A stretch of DNA of 64,000 bases from NCBI RefSeq assembly GCF_001482365.1, contig NZ_CP013254.1, positions 2,232,001 through 2,296,000 of the forward strand. The letters run 5' to 3'. The DNA comes from Kocuria flava. Lineage in GTDB: Bacteria > Actinomycetota > Actinomycetes > Actinomycetales > Micrococcaceae. A program made the position numbers and the translations under genes. Of this stretch, positions 42,888-50,598 are shown piece after piece. The notes beneath the pieces were generated by a model that worked only from the letters and a program-made list of their open reading frames with translations, ran no database searches and was not told the DNA's origin. The stretch's first letter is position 1. Every line of letters starts with the position of its first letter.

Positions 42888-43481
42888 ATGGGGAAGCTGA
42901 TCGGGTACGCCAGGGTGTCGACGCGCCAGCAGGATGCACACCGTCAAGTGTCTGATCTCTTGGCCGCTGGCGTGCGGCGTGATGACGTGTACGTCGACAG
43001 TGGAGTGTCTGGAGGCCGTGCGTCCCGTCCAGCCTTCGACCAAGCGGTGGCCGCTCTCCAGGAGGGCGACACGCTGGTGATCACCACGCTGGACCGTCTG
43101 GGGCGGTCGACGCAGAACATGCTGGCCTTCGCCGAGGCGCTGCGGGGCAGAGGCGCCGGTCTGCGGGTGCTAAATCTTGGTGGGGGAGACGTGGACACCG
43201 CCACCCCGATGGGCTCGATGGTCTTTACCGTCATGGCCGCCCTGGCGCAGATGGAGCTGGAGATCAAACGGGAACGGATCACCGACTCGGTGGCCAAGCG
43301 CCGGGCCGCTGGCAAGGACCTCGGCGGGCGCCGCCCGACGTTCACCGACTCCCAGATCCGCAACGCGCTGCGGCTGATCGAGGGCGGGGAGCCGGCCACC
43401 CAAGTGGCTAAGGATCTCGGGATGTCGCGGGCGACGCTGTATCGGCGGGTGCGGGAGCTGCCGCAGGCGACGACCATCTGA
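42888..43481 (+). CDS. Serine recombinase (resolvase/invertase family)
   Basis: The 197-residue protein has the catalytic domain 'LIGYARVSTRQQDAHRQVSD' with nucleophile Ser (S11), 'LVITTLDRLGRSTQNMLAF' with the active-site Arg residues, and 'GSMVFTVMAALAQMELEIKR', 'ERITDSVAKRRAAGKDLGGR' of helix E. A short C-terminal helix-turn-helix follows ('EPATQVAKDLGMSRATLYRR'). It is a small Hin/Tn3-resolvase type enzyme and appears intact. An in-frame GTG lies two codons upstream. A decayed copy of its C-terminal half follows at 43695. Confidence 0.9.
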   Translation: MGKLIGYARVSTRQQDAHRQVSDLLAAGVRRDDVYVDSGVSGGRASRPAFDQAVAALQEGDTLVITTLDRLGRSTQNMLAFAEALRGRGAGLRVLNLGGGDVDTATPMGSMVFTVMAALAQMELEIKRERITDSVAKRRAAGKDLGGRRPTFTDSQIRNALRLIEGGEPATQVAKDLGMSRATLYRRVRELPQATTI

Positions 43482-43694
43482 TTCCATCTCGGCTGTCCCC
43501 GTGCGCAGGGAAAGAACTCAGTGCAGGTGTCTCACCTCAGCCTGACGCACAGGGCGGCGGCGATCGCGCGGGCATCTTCTAGGACACTGGGACGTGAGTG
43601 GGCTTGGCCATGGCCACACCTGAGAAGACATCCGGTCGGGGACAGCTCACCCCTGCCAGCATCGTCAGTCAATACAGCCCATGCTGGCGCTTTA

Positions 43695-44030
43695 CTAGAG
43701 CATTTGCGGGACTGGGGCGGGGTTGCGGGTGCTGAGCCTCGCTGGCGGAGACGTGTGGACCCCGCCACCCCGAGGGGGTCCATGGTTTCACTGCCATGGG
43801 CGTCCTGGTCCCGATAGGGTTGAAGATCAAGCGCGAACGCATCCCCGGCCCGGTGGCCGAGGGCCGGGCTGCCGGCAAGGACTTCGATGAACGCCGCCAA
43901 AAATTCATCGGCTCCCCAGTACGCAACATCGTCGGACTCCTTGAAGGCGGGGAGTTGGCCACCCATGTCGCCCGCTACTCGGGCATATTCGGGGCCCACC
44001 TCTCGGCGGGTCCGAGGGCTGCCCATGCTG
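43695..44030 (+). pseudogene. Decayed second copy of the serine recombinase
   Basis: The DNA parallels 43140-43460: GGTTGCGGGTGCTGAGC, GGCGGAGACGTG and CGCCACCCCGA correspond to 'GLRVL', 'GGDVDTATPMG' of the intact gene. After frameshifts 'LKIKRERIPGPVAEGRAAGK', 'DFDERRQKFIGSPVRNIVGL', 'LEGGELATHVAR' matches its C-terminal half. The N-terminal catalytic Ser region is missing. It is an old duplication or the remains of a second related element. Confidence 0.75.
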
Positions 44031-44143
44031 ATCACCTGAGGGGTGTGGTCCGGCAGTTGATGTCGCTGTGGCTCCGGTGCCCGGGGCCAGTCATCGCAGG
44101 TGGCAAGTGTGCCCGGCAGAGTGGTGGTCAAGTGTGGTGATGC

Positions 44144-44527
44144 TCAGGGCGTGTTCACGGCAGGCAGGGCGGCATCGTATTGCTGCCGTGCCGTCAGGAT
44201 CGTGGGCATGTGCGTCTTCGCCCAGTTCTCCAGGGCCTGCAGGGGTTCCTGCAGCGTGACTCCGGCTTCGGTGAGCTCGTATTCGACTCTGGGGGGGACC
44301 TGGGGGTAGATCGTGCGGGTCACGAGTCCGTCGCGTTCCAGGGCCCGCAGTGTTTGGGTCAGCATCTTCTGCGACACTCCGTCGATGCGCGCCGCCAGCT
44401 GGGAGAACCGCAAGGGACCATCGCTGAGGGCGCCGACGACCAGGACGGTCCACCGGTCCCCGATCCGGTCCAGCACCTGGCGGGAGGGGCAGTCGCGTTG
44501 GTAGGGGTCGGCTGGTGGTCGGTCCAT
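44144..44527 (-). CDS. HxlR-family transcriptional regulator
   Basis: The 127-residue winged-helix protein has 'CPSRQVLDRIGDRWTVLVVG' with the family's conserved N-terminal Cys, 'LRFSQLAARIDGVSQKMLTQ', 'TLRALERDGLVTRTIYPQVP' and 'VEYELTEAGVTLQEPLQALE'. Members with this Cys sense quinones, diamide or aldehydes. It is divergent from the oxidoreductase gene at 44665 and likely represses it. Confidence 0.9.
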   Translation of the reverse strand: MDRPPADPYQRDCPSRQVLDRIGDRWTVLVVGALSDGPLRFSQLAARIDGVSQKMLTQTLRALERDGLVTRTIYPQVPPRVEYELTEAGVTLQEPLQALENWAKTHMPTILTARQQYDAALPAVNTP

Positions 44528-44596
44528 GAATGCGCTCCTGGGTTACTCCGGGGTGGGCCACTTACTCAGAAGTGCCTACTTCCGCGCCGATTGTCA

Positions 44597-44611
44597 GTTA
44601 CTTAGAGTAAC
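44597..44611. promoter_or_regulatory. Candidate HxlR operator
   Basis: GTTACT-TAG-AGTAAC is a perfect 6-bp inverted repeat in the HxlR/oxidoreductase divergent promoter. It contains the TACT...AGTA arms used by HxlR/YodB-type regulators, with a shorter spacer than the Bacillus sites. A second GTTACT lies near 44541. Confidence 0.5.
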
Positions 44612-44664
44612 CAAGAGTGGTTCCAGAGGGAACCTTTGACCCCATGGCAGAGGAGAGACAGCAC

Positions 44665-45309
44665 ATGACGCGCATCGCAGTTCTGGGCGGCACCGGTTAC
44701 GCCGGCTCGCACATCGTGGCCGAGGCGGCCCGACGCGGCCACGAGGTGACGTCCTACAGCCGCACCACCCCGGCGGAGCCGGTCGACGGAGTCGCCTACG
44801 TCACCGGCTCGGTGTTCGATGATGCCTTCCTGGCCCAGGTCGTGGCGGAGGCTGAGGTGGTCATCGAAACGCTCTCGCCCCGTGGGGAGCTGGAGGGCAA
44901 GCTCGAGGGCGTGATGGACCGGCTCATCGACCGGGTCCGGGCTGCCGGAGTGCGGTTGGGGGTGATCGGTGGTGCCGGGTCTCTGAGGGTGGCCGAGGGT
45001 GGGCCGAAGCTGATGGACACCGAGGGCTTTCCGGCCGAGATCCTGTCCGAGGTCCGGACCGGTGAGGCGCTGCTGGAGACCTTGCGCGGCACCGAGGAAG
45101 ACCTGGACTGGTTCTACGTCAGCCCCGCCGGTGGCTTCGGCGCCTGGGCGCCCGGGGAGGCCACCGGGCGCTTCCGGATTGGCGGCGACGTACTGCTGAT
45201 CGATGAGGAGGGCAACTCGTTCATCTCCGGGGCGGACCTGGCCACCGCCGTCGTGGACGAGATCGAGACCCCGACCCACTCCCGCCGTCGGTTCACCGTC
45301 GCCTACTGA
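44665..45309 (+). CDS. NAD(P)-binding oxidoreductase (atypical SDR / YwnB-like)
   Basis: The 214-residue protein starts 'MTRIAVLGGTGYAGSHIVAE', a Rossmann GxxGxxG site, after AGGAGAGA. 'RGHEVTSYSRT', 'AEVVIETLSPRGELEGKLEG', 'GVRLGVIGGAGSLRVAEGG' and 'LDWFYVSPAGGFGAWAPGEA' match the SDR_a5 group (B. subtilis YwnB and relatives). It lacks a Tyr-x-x-x-Lys catalytic pair, as this group does. Divergence from an HxlR regulator suggests induction by electrophile or quinone stress. Confidence 0.85.
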   Translation: MTRIAVLGGTGYAGSHIVAEAARRGHEVTSYSRTTPAEPVDGVAYVTGSVFDDAFLAQVVAEAEVVIETLSPRGELEGKLEGVMDRLIDRVRAAGVRLGVIGGAGSLRVAEGGPKLMDTEGFPAEILSEVRTGEALLETLRGTEEDLDWFYVSPAGGFGAWAPGEATGRFRIGGDVLLIDEEGNSFISGADLATAVVDEIETPTHSRRRFTVAY

Positions 45310-45329
45310 TCACCCGGCTTTCCCGCAGA

Positions 45330-45356
45330 GCCCCTGCGCCTACCAGGCGCAGGGGC
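45330..45356 (+). terminator. Terminator hairpin
   Basis: GCCCCTGCGCCT (45330-45341) pairs perfectly with AGGCGCAGGGGC (45345-45356) around ACC, 21 bp after the oxidoreductase stop. No T-tract. Confidence 0.75.
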
Positions 45357-45530
45357 CCTGCGCACCATCGTCGGGCCGGCCACTACGGGGGCGACAGGAG
45401 GGCGCCCCCATGAACCAGCCCTTCGTGCGCCAGGCTCTGGCAGCACCCCGGACCCAGCACGAGTACTTCCGGTGCAGCGGTCTTGAGACCGCCGCACCAT
45501 CAAGTGAGAGGTCAACGTCGCCTCCCACTC

Positions 45531-45574
45531 CTGCTTTACATATGGCCCGGTTAGAGGCATGTAACCCACGGGAG
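45531..45574. repeat. Module-junction motif, copy A
   Basis: CTGCTTTACATATGGCC (45531-45547), 17 spacer bases, then CCCACGGGA (45565-45573). The same two blocks with the same spacing occur at 58105-58147. Here the second block is part of the inverted repeat ACGGGAGTT/AACTCCCGT. Confidence 0.65.
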
Positions 45575-45749
45575 TTCTCGCATCTGGTGCAACTCCCGTC
45601 CGGCCCATTTCGCTGCGGTTCCGCGGCGTGCTGCGGCCGGCCCGACGGCACTGGGCACCGAGTTGCTCGCCCGGGTGTTGCGGCTGCGCTGGCCAGCGTG
45701 GATTTCCTGCATCAGATGCACGATTCCACGATGACGTGGGATTCGGATG

Positions 45750-45872
45750 GACACTGCGCCCGGTCAGGTTCCTGTCGTCTTGGCCGACATCGGTGTGGGT
45801 TTGTTCCGCGCCGAGGAGCGGGTGTTCGAGGCAATGCTAGGCAGGCGGAGGGCGTCGGTAGCCCCGAGAAAG
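45750..45872 (+). pseudogene. Possible N-terminal scrap of a tyrosine integrase
   Basis: The frame starting 'MDTAPGQVPVVLADIGVG' continues 'LFRAEERVFEAMLGRRRASV' and stops at a TAG. The 'EERVFEAML' segment recalls the start of actinobacterial phage-type integrases, where 'GWRxQQLAR' normally follows. Only about 40 residues remain, and the identification is tentative. Confidence 0.3.
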
Positions 45873-45984
45873 TAGCTAACTCCCGCCTCCTCAACTTCCG
45901 TGCCTACGGGTTCGTATTGGAGCGGGGCTGAGGGCTCCGATCTGGACCTCCCCGGGGATGGCGCAGGGGCGGCCGGGAAATGGT

Positions 45985-46983
45985 TCAGGCTTTGGGGGGT
46001 GCGGTGGAGGCTCGGGGGATGAGTTCGATGCCGTCGGGGATGGTTTCTTCGATCGCGTCCTGGGGGTCGGTGTCAAGGAGCAGGGCCACGGCGCGGCGAC
46101 CCATCTCGAACAGGGGCATGCTCACGGTGGTCAGGGGTGGGTCGAAGGCACCGGCCAGGGGGTGGTCGTGGATGGCGATCACCGAGATGTCATCCGGGAC
46201 GTGTTTGCCGTGGGCGCGCAGGCCCACGAGCAGCCCGGAGGCGGAGGCGATGTTGGCCACGACCACCCCGGTGGTCTCTGCCCCGGCGGCGAGCAGCGCG
46301 TCGGTGGCGGTGTTGCCGCCGGTGAAGGAGTAGTCGGCTTCCAGGATCGGCCCGGGGGCCAGGCCGTGGTCGGCCATGGCTTTGCGGTAGCCGCTGGTGC
46401 GGCGGCCGGCGGATTCGGCGTGGGCGGGCCCGGAGAGGTGGGCGATGCGGGTGTGGCCGAGGTCGATCAGGGCGGTGGTGGCCCGGTGGGCGGCGGCCTC
46501 GTCGTCGAGCAGCAGGTAGCGGCGGCTGCCTTCGGCCCGGCGGTTGAGCAGCAGCCAGGGCACGGGGGCGTCGGCCGGTGGGGTGTCGGTCTGGCCGGCG
46601 GTGGCGATGAGGATCCCGTCGAGACCGCCGTGGGCGCCGAGGTCCAGGAACTGTTGGACGCGTCCGGGGGTGCGGGCGGCACTGGCGACGATGAGGGTCT
46701 TGCCGCGGGCGTCGGCTTCGGTCTCGGCGCCGTCGACGACCACGGCCCAGATGGGGTTCTCGAAGTTGGGGATCACCAGTCCGAGGGTGTTGGAGGTGGC
46801 GGTGCGCAGGCTGCGGGCGATGCGATTGGGCTGGTACCCCAGCTCTTTCACGGCCTGGCGGACCCGTTGGCGGGTCTCCTCACGTGCCCGCAGGGCAGGG
46901 TCGTCGTTGAGCACTCGTGAAACGAGGGAACGATCGACACCTGCCCTGGCGGCCACATCAGCGATGGTGATTCGTTTGTTCAC
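45985..46983 (-). CDS. LacI-family transcriptional regulator
   Basis: The 332-residue protein starts at a GTG overlapping the transporter stop ('VNKRITIADVAARAGVDRSL', 'VSRVLNDDPALR'): a classic LacI helix-turn-helix with hinge helix ('QPNRIARSLRT'). The periplasmic-binding-like effector domain follows ('LGLVIPNFENPIWAVVVDGA', 'DDISVIAIHDHPLAGAFDPP', 'LTTVSMPLFEMG'). It is last in the operon lyase-transporter-regulator, so it probably controls that operon in response to the imported acid. Confidence 0.92.
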   Translation of the reverse strand: MNKRITIADVAARAGVDRSLVSRVLNDDPALRAREETRQRVRQAVKELGYQPNRIARSLRTATSNTLGLVIPNFENPIWAVVVDGAETEADARGKTLIVASAARTPGRVQQFLDLGAHGGLDGILIATAGQTDTPPADAPVPWLLLNRRAEGSRRYLLLDDEAAAHRATTALIDLGHTRIAHLSGPAHAESAGRRTSGYRKAMADHGLAPGPILEADYSFTGGNTATDALLAAGAETTGVVVANIASASGLLVGLRAHGKHVPDDISVIAIHDHPLAGAFDPPLTTVSMPLFEMGRRAVALLLDTDPQDAIEETIPDGIELIPRASTAPPKA

Positions 46984-48578
46984 CCTCCCACAGTAACCAT
47001 GGAGGTGACGGCCAGAACGCCCACGGAGATGATCACGATGGCCAGCAGGTCGAAGACCAGCCCGGTGCGGAACATGCGGGTAATGGGCACCATCCCGGAG
47101 CCGTAGACGATGGCGTTGGGCGGAGTGGAGACCGGGAGCATGAACCCGCAGGAGGCCCCAAACACTGCCGCCAGGGTGGGGACGGTGGGATCCATGCCCA
47201 CAGCCACCGCGATGGGGATCACGACCGGGACGACCACGCCGACGGCGGCGGTGTTGCTGGTGGTCTCGGAGATCACGATGGCCAGCACCACGGCGAGCAC
47301 GGTCACGGCCACGCCGCTGGTGAGGCCGAGCCCACCGGCGACCCCGGTGCCGATGACCTCGGCCAGACCGGTATTGGCCATCAGCCGGCCCAGCACCAGT
47401 CCGGCCCCGACCAGCACCACGGTGCCCCAGTCGATGCGCCCGGCATCGGCCCAGGAGAGGGTGAACTTCCGCTGCGCCCAGTTCAGGGGCAGGAAGAACA
47501 GCAGGGACGCCCCGATCAAGGCGGCGGTGCCCTCGTCGATGGCGGCGAAGGCGGCCAAGAACCCGGTCTCGGGGGCGGCGATGAGCTCCACCAGGCTGGG
47601 GCCCACCCACAGCACCACGGCGACCAGGAAGCAGATCAGCGTGTTGATCTCCCCGCGGCTCATCGTGCCCATGGCGTGGCGTTCGGTGCGGATGTACTCG
47701 GTGGCGCCTTCGATCTTGTTGATCTCGGGGCGGTTGAACAGCCACAGGGTCAGGCACATCGCGGCGAACATCACCACGACCAGCGGCCAGGTCAGCTGCC
47801 CCCAGGTGACGAAGTTGAGGCTGACCCCGACCTGCTCTTCGAGGAAGCCGCGCCCGACGATGTTGGCGGTGGACCCGATCGGGGTCAGCAACCCGCCCAC
47901 GCTGGCGCCGTAGGCGATCATGAGCATGACCAGGGTGGCGAAGCGGGTGTGCTTGAAGTCCTTGATCCCGGCCGCGTGGGCGACCTCCGGGCCCAAGGCC
48001 CGGACAATGCCCAGGCCGATGGGCAGCAGCATCGCCGCGGCGGCCGAGTTGGACACGAAGGCCGAGACGATCGCGGCGACCCCGCCGAAGGCACACGCCA
48101 CCCGGGTGGTGGACTTGGCGACCCCAGGCAAGGCCAACACGCTGATCGCGAAGCGGCGGTCCAGCCCGTGCACGGACATGGCCCGGGCGATGATAAATCC
48201 GCCGATGACCAGGAACAAGGTGGAGCTGGAGAACGCCCCGAAGACGAAAGCGGTGGCGTCCTGGGTGCTGTCCGGTTCCAGGGTCGGGATCTGCAGCACC
48301 ACGCACAGGGCCATGGCCAACAGGGAGGTGATCGGGATCGGCAGCGCCTCGGTGACCCACATGATGATGACGAACACCATCACCGCGGCCAAGGCCTGCT
48401 GATTGGCCTCCAAGGGCAGGGGCAGCAGCAGCATCAGCACGAAGGCGGCCGGGCCGGCGAACAGGCCGATGGTCTTGCGGATGCGGTCGAACCGGTTGCC
48501 GCCGGCGTCGTGGTCCTCGATATCGGCGTCGAGAACGGGTGGGGCGGGCACGGGCGGGGCGGTGGGCGTGGTGGTCAT
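46980..48578 (-). CDS. DASS (SLC13) family dicarboxylate transporter
   Basis: The 532-residue protein from the ATG at 48576-48578 (AAGGAG upstream) has about 11-12 hydrophobic segments. Both repeats of the family's Ser-Asn-Thr-type motif appear: 'SAFVSNSAAAAMLLPIGL' and 'ISETTSNTAAVGVVVPVV', which bind sodium and carboxylate. 'GASVGGLLTPIGSTANIVGR' and 'GFMLPVSTPPNAIVYGSG' are further signatures. It probably imports a di- or tricarboxylate with Na+. It is paralogous to the transporter at 56309. Coupled to the lyase gene upstream and the LacI gene downstream. Confidence 0.92.
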   Translation of the reverse strand: MTTTPTAPPVPAPPVLDADIEDHDAGGNRFDRIRKTIGLFAGPAAFVLMLLLPLPLEANQQALAAVMVFVIIMWVTEALPIPITSLLAMALCVVLQIPTLEPDSTQDATAFVFGAFSSSTLFLVIGGFIIARAMSVHGLDRRFAISVLALPGVAKSTTRVACAFGGVAAIVSAFVSNSAAAAMLLPIGLGIVRALGPEVAHAAGIKDFKHTRFATLVMLMIAYGASVGGLLTPIGSTANIVGRGFLEEQVGVSLNFVTWGQLTWPLVVVMFAAMCLTLWLFNRPEINKIEGATEYIRTERHAMGTMSRGEINTLICFLVAVVLWVGPSLVELIAAPETGFLAAFAAIDEGTAALIGASLLFFLPLNWAQRKFTLSWADAGRIDWGTVVLVGAGLVLGRLMANTGLAEVIGTGVAGGLGLTSGVAVTVLAVVLAIVISETTSNTAAVGVVVPVVIPIAVAVGMDPTVPTLAAVFGASCGFMLPVSTPPNAIVYGSGMVPITRMFRTGLVFDLLAIVIISVGVLAVTSMVTVGG

Positions 48579-48611
48579 CGGTGATCTCCTTCGGGCGGGC
48601 ACGAGGGTCGT

Positions 48612-50012
48612 TTAGCGCCGGGTCCAGGCCCCGACGGCGGCCGCGCACATGGCGGTGGCCTCCCCGAGGTAGTCGGCAGGATCGATGCGGGTCGGGGTGG
48701 TGGTCAGGTCGGCGCCGGCGGCTGCCACGGCGGCGGTGACGGCCTCGCTCAAGGTGGCGCGCCCGGCGCGGACCTGTCCGACGGCGGAGTAGACGACGTC
48801 GTGGGATCTCTCGCGCCCGAGCACCGGGGCGAGGGAGATCATGTAGGCCTCGGCCATGATCAGCCCGCCGTCGTGGTCGAGGTTGGCCCGCATCCGGGCG
48901 GCATCCACGCGCAGCCCCTCCACCAGTTCGGCGGTGGCCTTCAGCGCGGCGGCGGTCAGCCCCATCAGGTGCGGCAGGACGTACCACTCGATCTGCCACT
49001 CCCCGGCGGCGCGCTCCTGGGGGACCTCCATCGCCCGGAACATTCCGGCCGACAGCGGCCCGGCGACTCCGGAGAGCCCGATGATGCCCTCGGCCAGGAT
49101 CGGGTTGGCCTTCTGCGGCATCGTCGAGGACGCCCCGCGGTGTTTGCCGGCGGCCTCGCCGATCTCACCGATCTCGGTGCGGGAGAGATCGATGACGTTG
49201 CGGGCCATCCGCGCGCACGTGGCGGTCAGGGCCGCGGCGGTCTGGGCGAAGTCCGCCAGCCCGTCCCGGGACGGGTGCCAGGACACGTCCGTGGTGGACA
49301 GCCTCAGGATCTCGGCCACCACTGCCCGCACCTCGCGGCTGCGCGGGCCCTGGGCGGCGTTGGTGCCCCCGGCCCCGAACAGCGAGACCACCCGCACCCC
49401 CTCGGCCGCGGCCGCCCAGCGGGCCCGCTGCCGGGTGAGCTCGGCCAGCAGCGGGGCCAGCTGCGCCCCGAAGGTCGTGGGCACGGCCTGCTGGCCGTGG
49501 GTGCGCCCGGGCATCAGGGTTCCGGCGTGCTCGTCCACCAGCCGGGCCACCGCGTCCCCGATGTTGTTCAGGTGGTCGGTGATCACGGTGCTGGCCTCGG
49601 TCAGCTGCAGCACCAGGCCGGTGTCCATGATGTCCTGGGTCGTGGCCCCGTAGTGGACCCGACCGTCCGGACCGGCCGGCAGGGACGCGGCGATCTGACG
49701 CACCAGCCCCAGGATCGGGTACCCCACATTGCGCGCCGAAGCCCACAGCGCCTCGTAGTCGACCTCCAGGTCCTCACAGGCCTGGGCCACCGCCTGGGCC
49801 TCGGCTCCGGTGATCACCCCCCGGTCCCCCTGGGCGGTGGCCAGGGCGGCTTCGGTGCGCAACCAGGAGGCGACCATCGACTCCGGGCTGAAGACCGCGC
49901 TCATCCGCGCGTCCCCGTAGTTGTGCAGCAGCAGATCGAAAATCTGCGGTGACGCTGCTGCGGCGCCTGTCGGTGCGGTGGCGGGTGAGGGGTGCAGGGA
50001 AGAAGTGGTCAC
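48612..50012 (-). CDS. Fumarase/aspartase-superfamily lyase (PcaB/adenylosuccinate-lyase-like)
   Basis: The 466-residue protein starts at a GTG after GAGGAG. It has the superfamily blocks 'GRVHYGATTQDIMDTGLVLQ', 'MPGRTHGQQAVPTTFG' and the catalytic loop 'SSTMPQKANP' (295-304). The overall pattern is nearest to 3-carboxy-cis,cis-muconate cycloisomerase and adenylosuccinate-lyase-like proteins; no other protocatechuate genes are present. Given the linked dicarboxylate transporter, it more likely eliminates fumarate or another unsaturated acid from an imported compound. The substrate is not readable. Confidence 0.8.
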   Translation of the reverse strand: MTTSSLHPSPATAPTGAAAASPQIFDLLLHNYGDARMSAVFSPESMVASWLRTEAALATAQGDRGVITGAEAQAVAQACEDLEVDYEALWASARNVGYPILGLVRQIAASLPAGPDGRVHYGATTQDIMDTGLVLQLTEASTVITDHLNNIGDAVARLVDEHAGTLMPGRTHGQQAVPTTFGAQLAPLLAELTRQRARWAAAAEGVRVVSLFGAGGTNAAQGPRSREVRAVVAEILRLSTTDVSWHPSRDGLADFAQTAAALTATCARMARNVIDLSRTEIGEIGEAAGKHRGASSTMPQKANPILAEGIIGLSGVAGPLSAGMFRAMEVPQERAAGEWQIEWYVLPHLMGLTAAALKATAELVEGLRVDAARMRANLDHDGGLIMAEAYMISLAPVLGRERSHDVVYSAVGQVRAGRATLSEAVTAAVAAAGADLTTTPTRIDPADYLGEATAMCAAAVGAWTRR

Positions 50013-50032
50013 AGTGGCTCCTCAGTCGTGAG

Positions 50033-50053
50033 CAATCGATTGATCACGATCAA
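50033..50053. promoter_or_regulatory. Candidate LacI-family operator
   Basis: Two overlapping palindromes lie 21-41 bp upstream of the lyase GTG: CAATCGATTG (50033-50042), with the central CG typical of LacI-family sites, and TTGATC-AC-GATCAA (50040-50053). They sit in the leader of the operon whose last gene is the LacI regulator. Confidence 0.55.
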
Positions 50054-50566
50054 AGATGAGTTAGCTCACACTGTCAACCCCGGTGTGTTATCCGCGTCAC
50101 CGGTAGCGATCGTCTTCGGGGCCGTCGTCCCGGCACCCTGTGGGCCGCCTGATCACCCGTTGTCAGATCTGGTCCTGAGATGAAGACGGGGCGACATCAA
50201 TTCCCGTGCCGGCGTCTTGCGCACTGAGGCCACCCGAACCTGAGTCCTGTGGCGGGCCGAACCATTGCGGGCCGGTCCAGGGGCAGTGACTGCCAGAACA
50301 GCTCTGTTCCATCCGCTTTACATAGGGTCAGCTGCCGGTCCCACGGCAGTTACTGCATCTACTCCCACATCCCCTCCGGCTTCCTGGCACCGCCGCGACT
50401 GAAAACCAGCCTTAGGTCCCAGATCCTGTACTTGACTACCGGAGTGGCGCAGCCTGTCGGGTTAGCCGCGCGAACTCCTGGCAGGACCAGCACGCCCATG
50501 GCCAGGCGCACGCGTTACCCCGAGGCCGTGCCGGGCTCCACCAGGGTTGCCGCCGCCCCCTTTTTG
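50054..50566. other. Intergenic stretch with junction-motif relative
   Basis: About 510 bp without an intact gene between the lyase and the TetR regulator. CGCTTTACATAGGG at 50314-50327 followed by CCCACGGCA (50339-50347) is a weaker copy of the junction motif. The sequence is less GC-rich than the neighbouring genes and contains several stop codons in every frame. Confidence 0.4.
50314..50347. repeat. Module-junction motif, copy B (diverged)
   Basis: CGCTTTACATAGGG shares GCTTTACATA and the following GG with the copies at 45531 and 58105. CCCACGGCA follows after a shorter spacer (11 bp) and differs in one base from their CCCACGGGA. Confidence 0.4.
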
Positions 50567-50582
50567 GGTAGACTGGTCTACC
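50567..50582. promoter_or_regulatory. Operator of the TetR regulator (LmrA/YxaF-like box)
   Basis: GGTAGAC-TG-GTCTACC is a perfect 7-bp inverted repeat ending 16 bp before the TetR ATG. The core TAGACTGGTCTA is close to the TAGACC-type boxes of the LmrA/YxaF repressors, to which the downstream protein is related. Autoregulation is expected. Confidence 0.65.
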
Positions 50583-50598
50583 TAAGAAGGGGGCGATT

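Larger units (their letters stand above)
45357..45984. other. Non-coding stretch with recombination scars
   Basis: About 630 bp hold no intact gene. An ATG with a strong AGGAGGG (45411) begins a frame that loses protein-like character after about 25 residues. The junction motif lies at 45531-45547, followed by the inverted repeat ACGGGAGTT/AACTCCCGT. Near 45750-45872 a frame 'VPVVLADIGVGLFRAEERVF' then 'EAMLGRR' resembles the first residues of actinobacterial tyrosine integrases before a stop. Confidence 0.45.

Noticed and set aside
45548..45556. GGTTAG next to the junction motif, considered as an integron attC core
   Set aside because: GTTAGAG does not fit GTTRRRY, there is no inverse core at the expected distance, and no integron-type integrase is present.
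45411..45931. ATG with a strong Shine-Dalgarno opening a 174-codon frame
   Set aside because: Protein-like composition is lost after about 25 residues and the frame crosses the junction motif and its inverted repeat; noted only within the intergenic entry.
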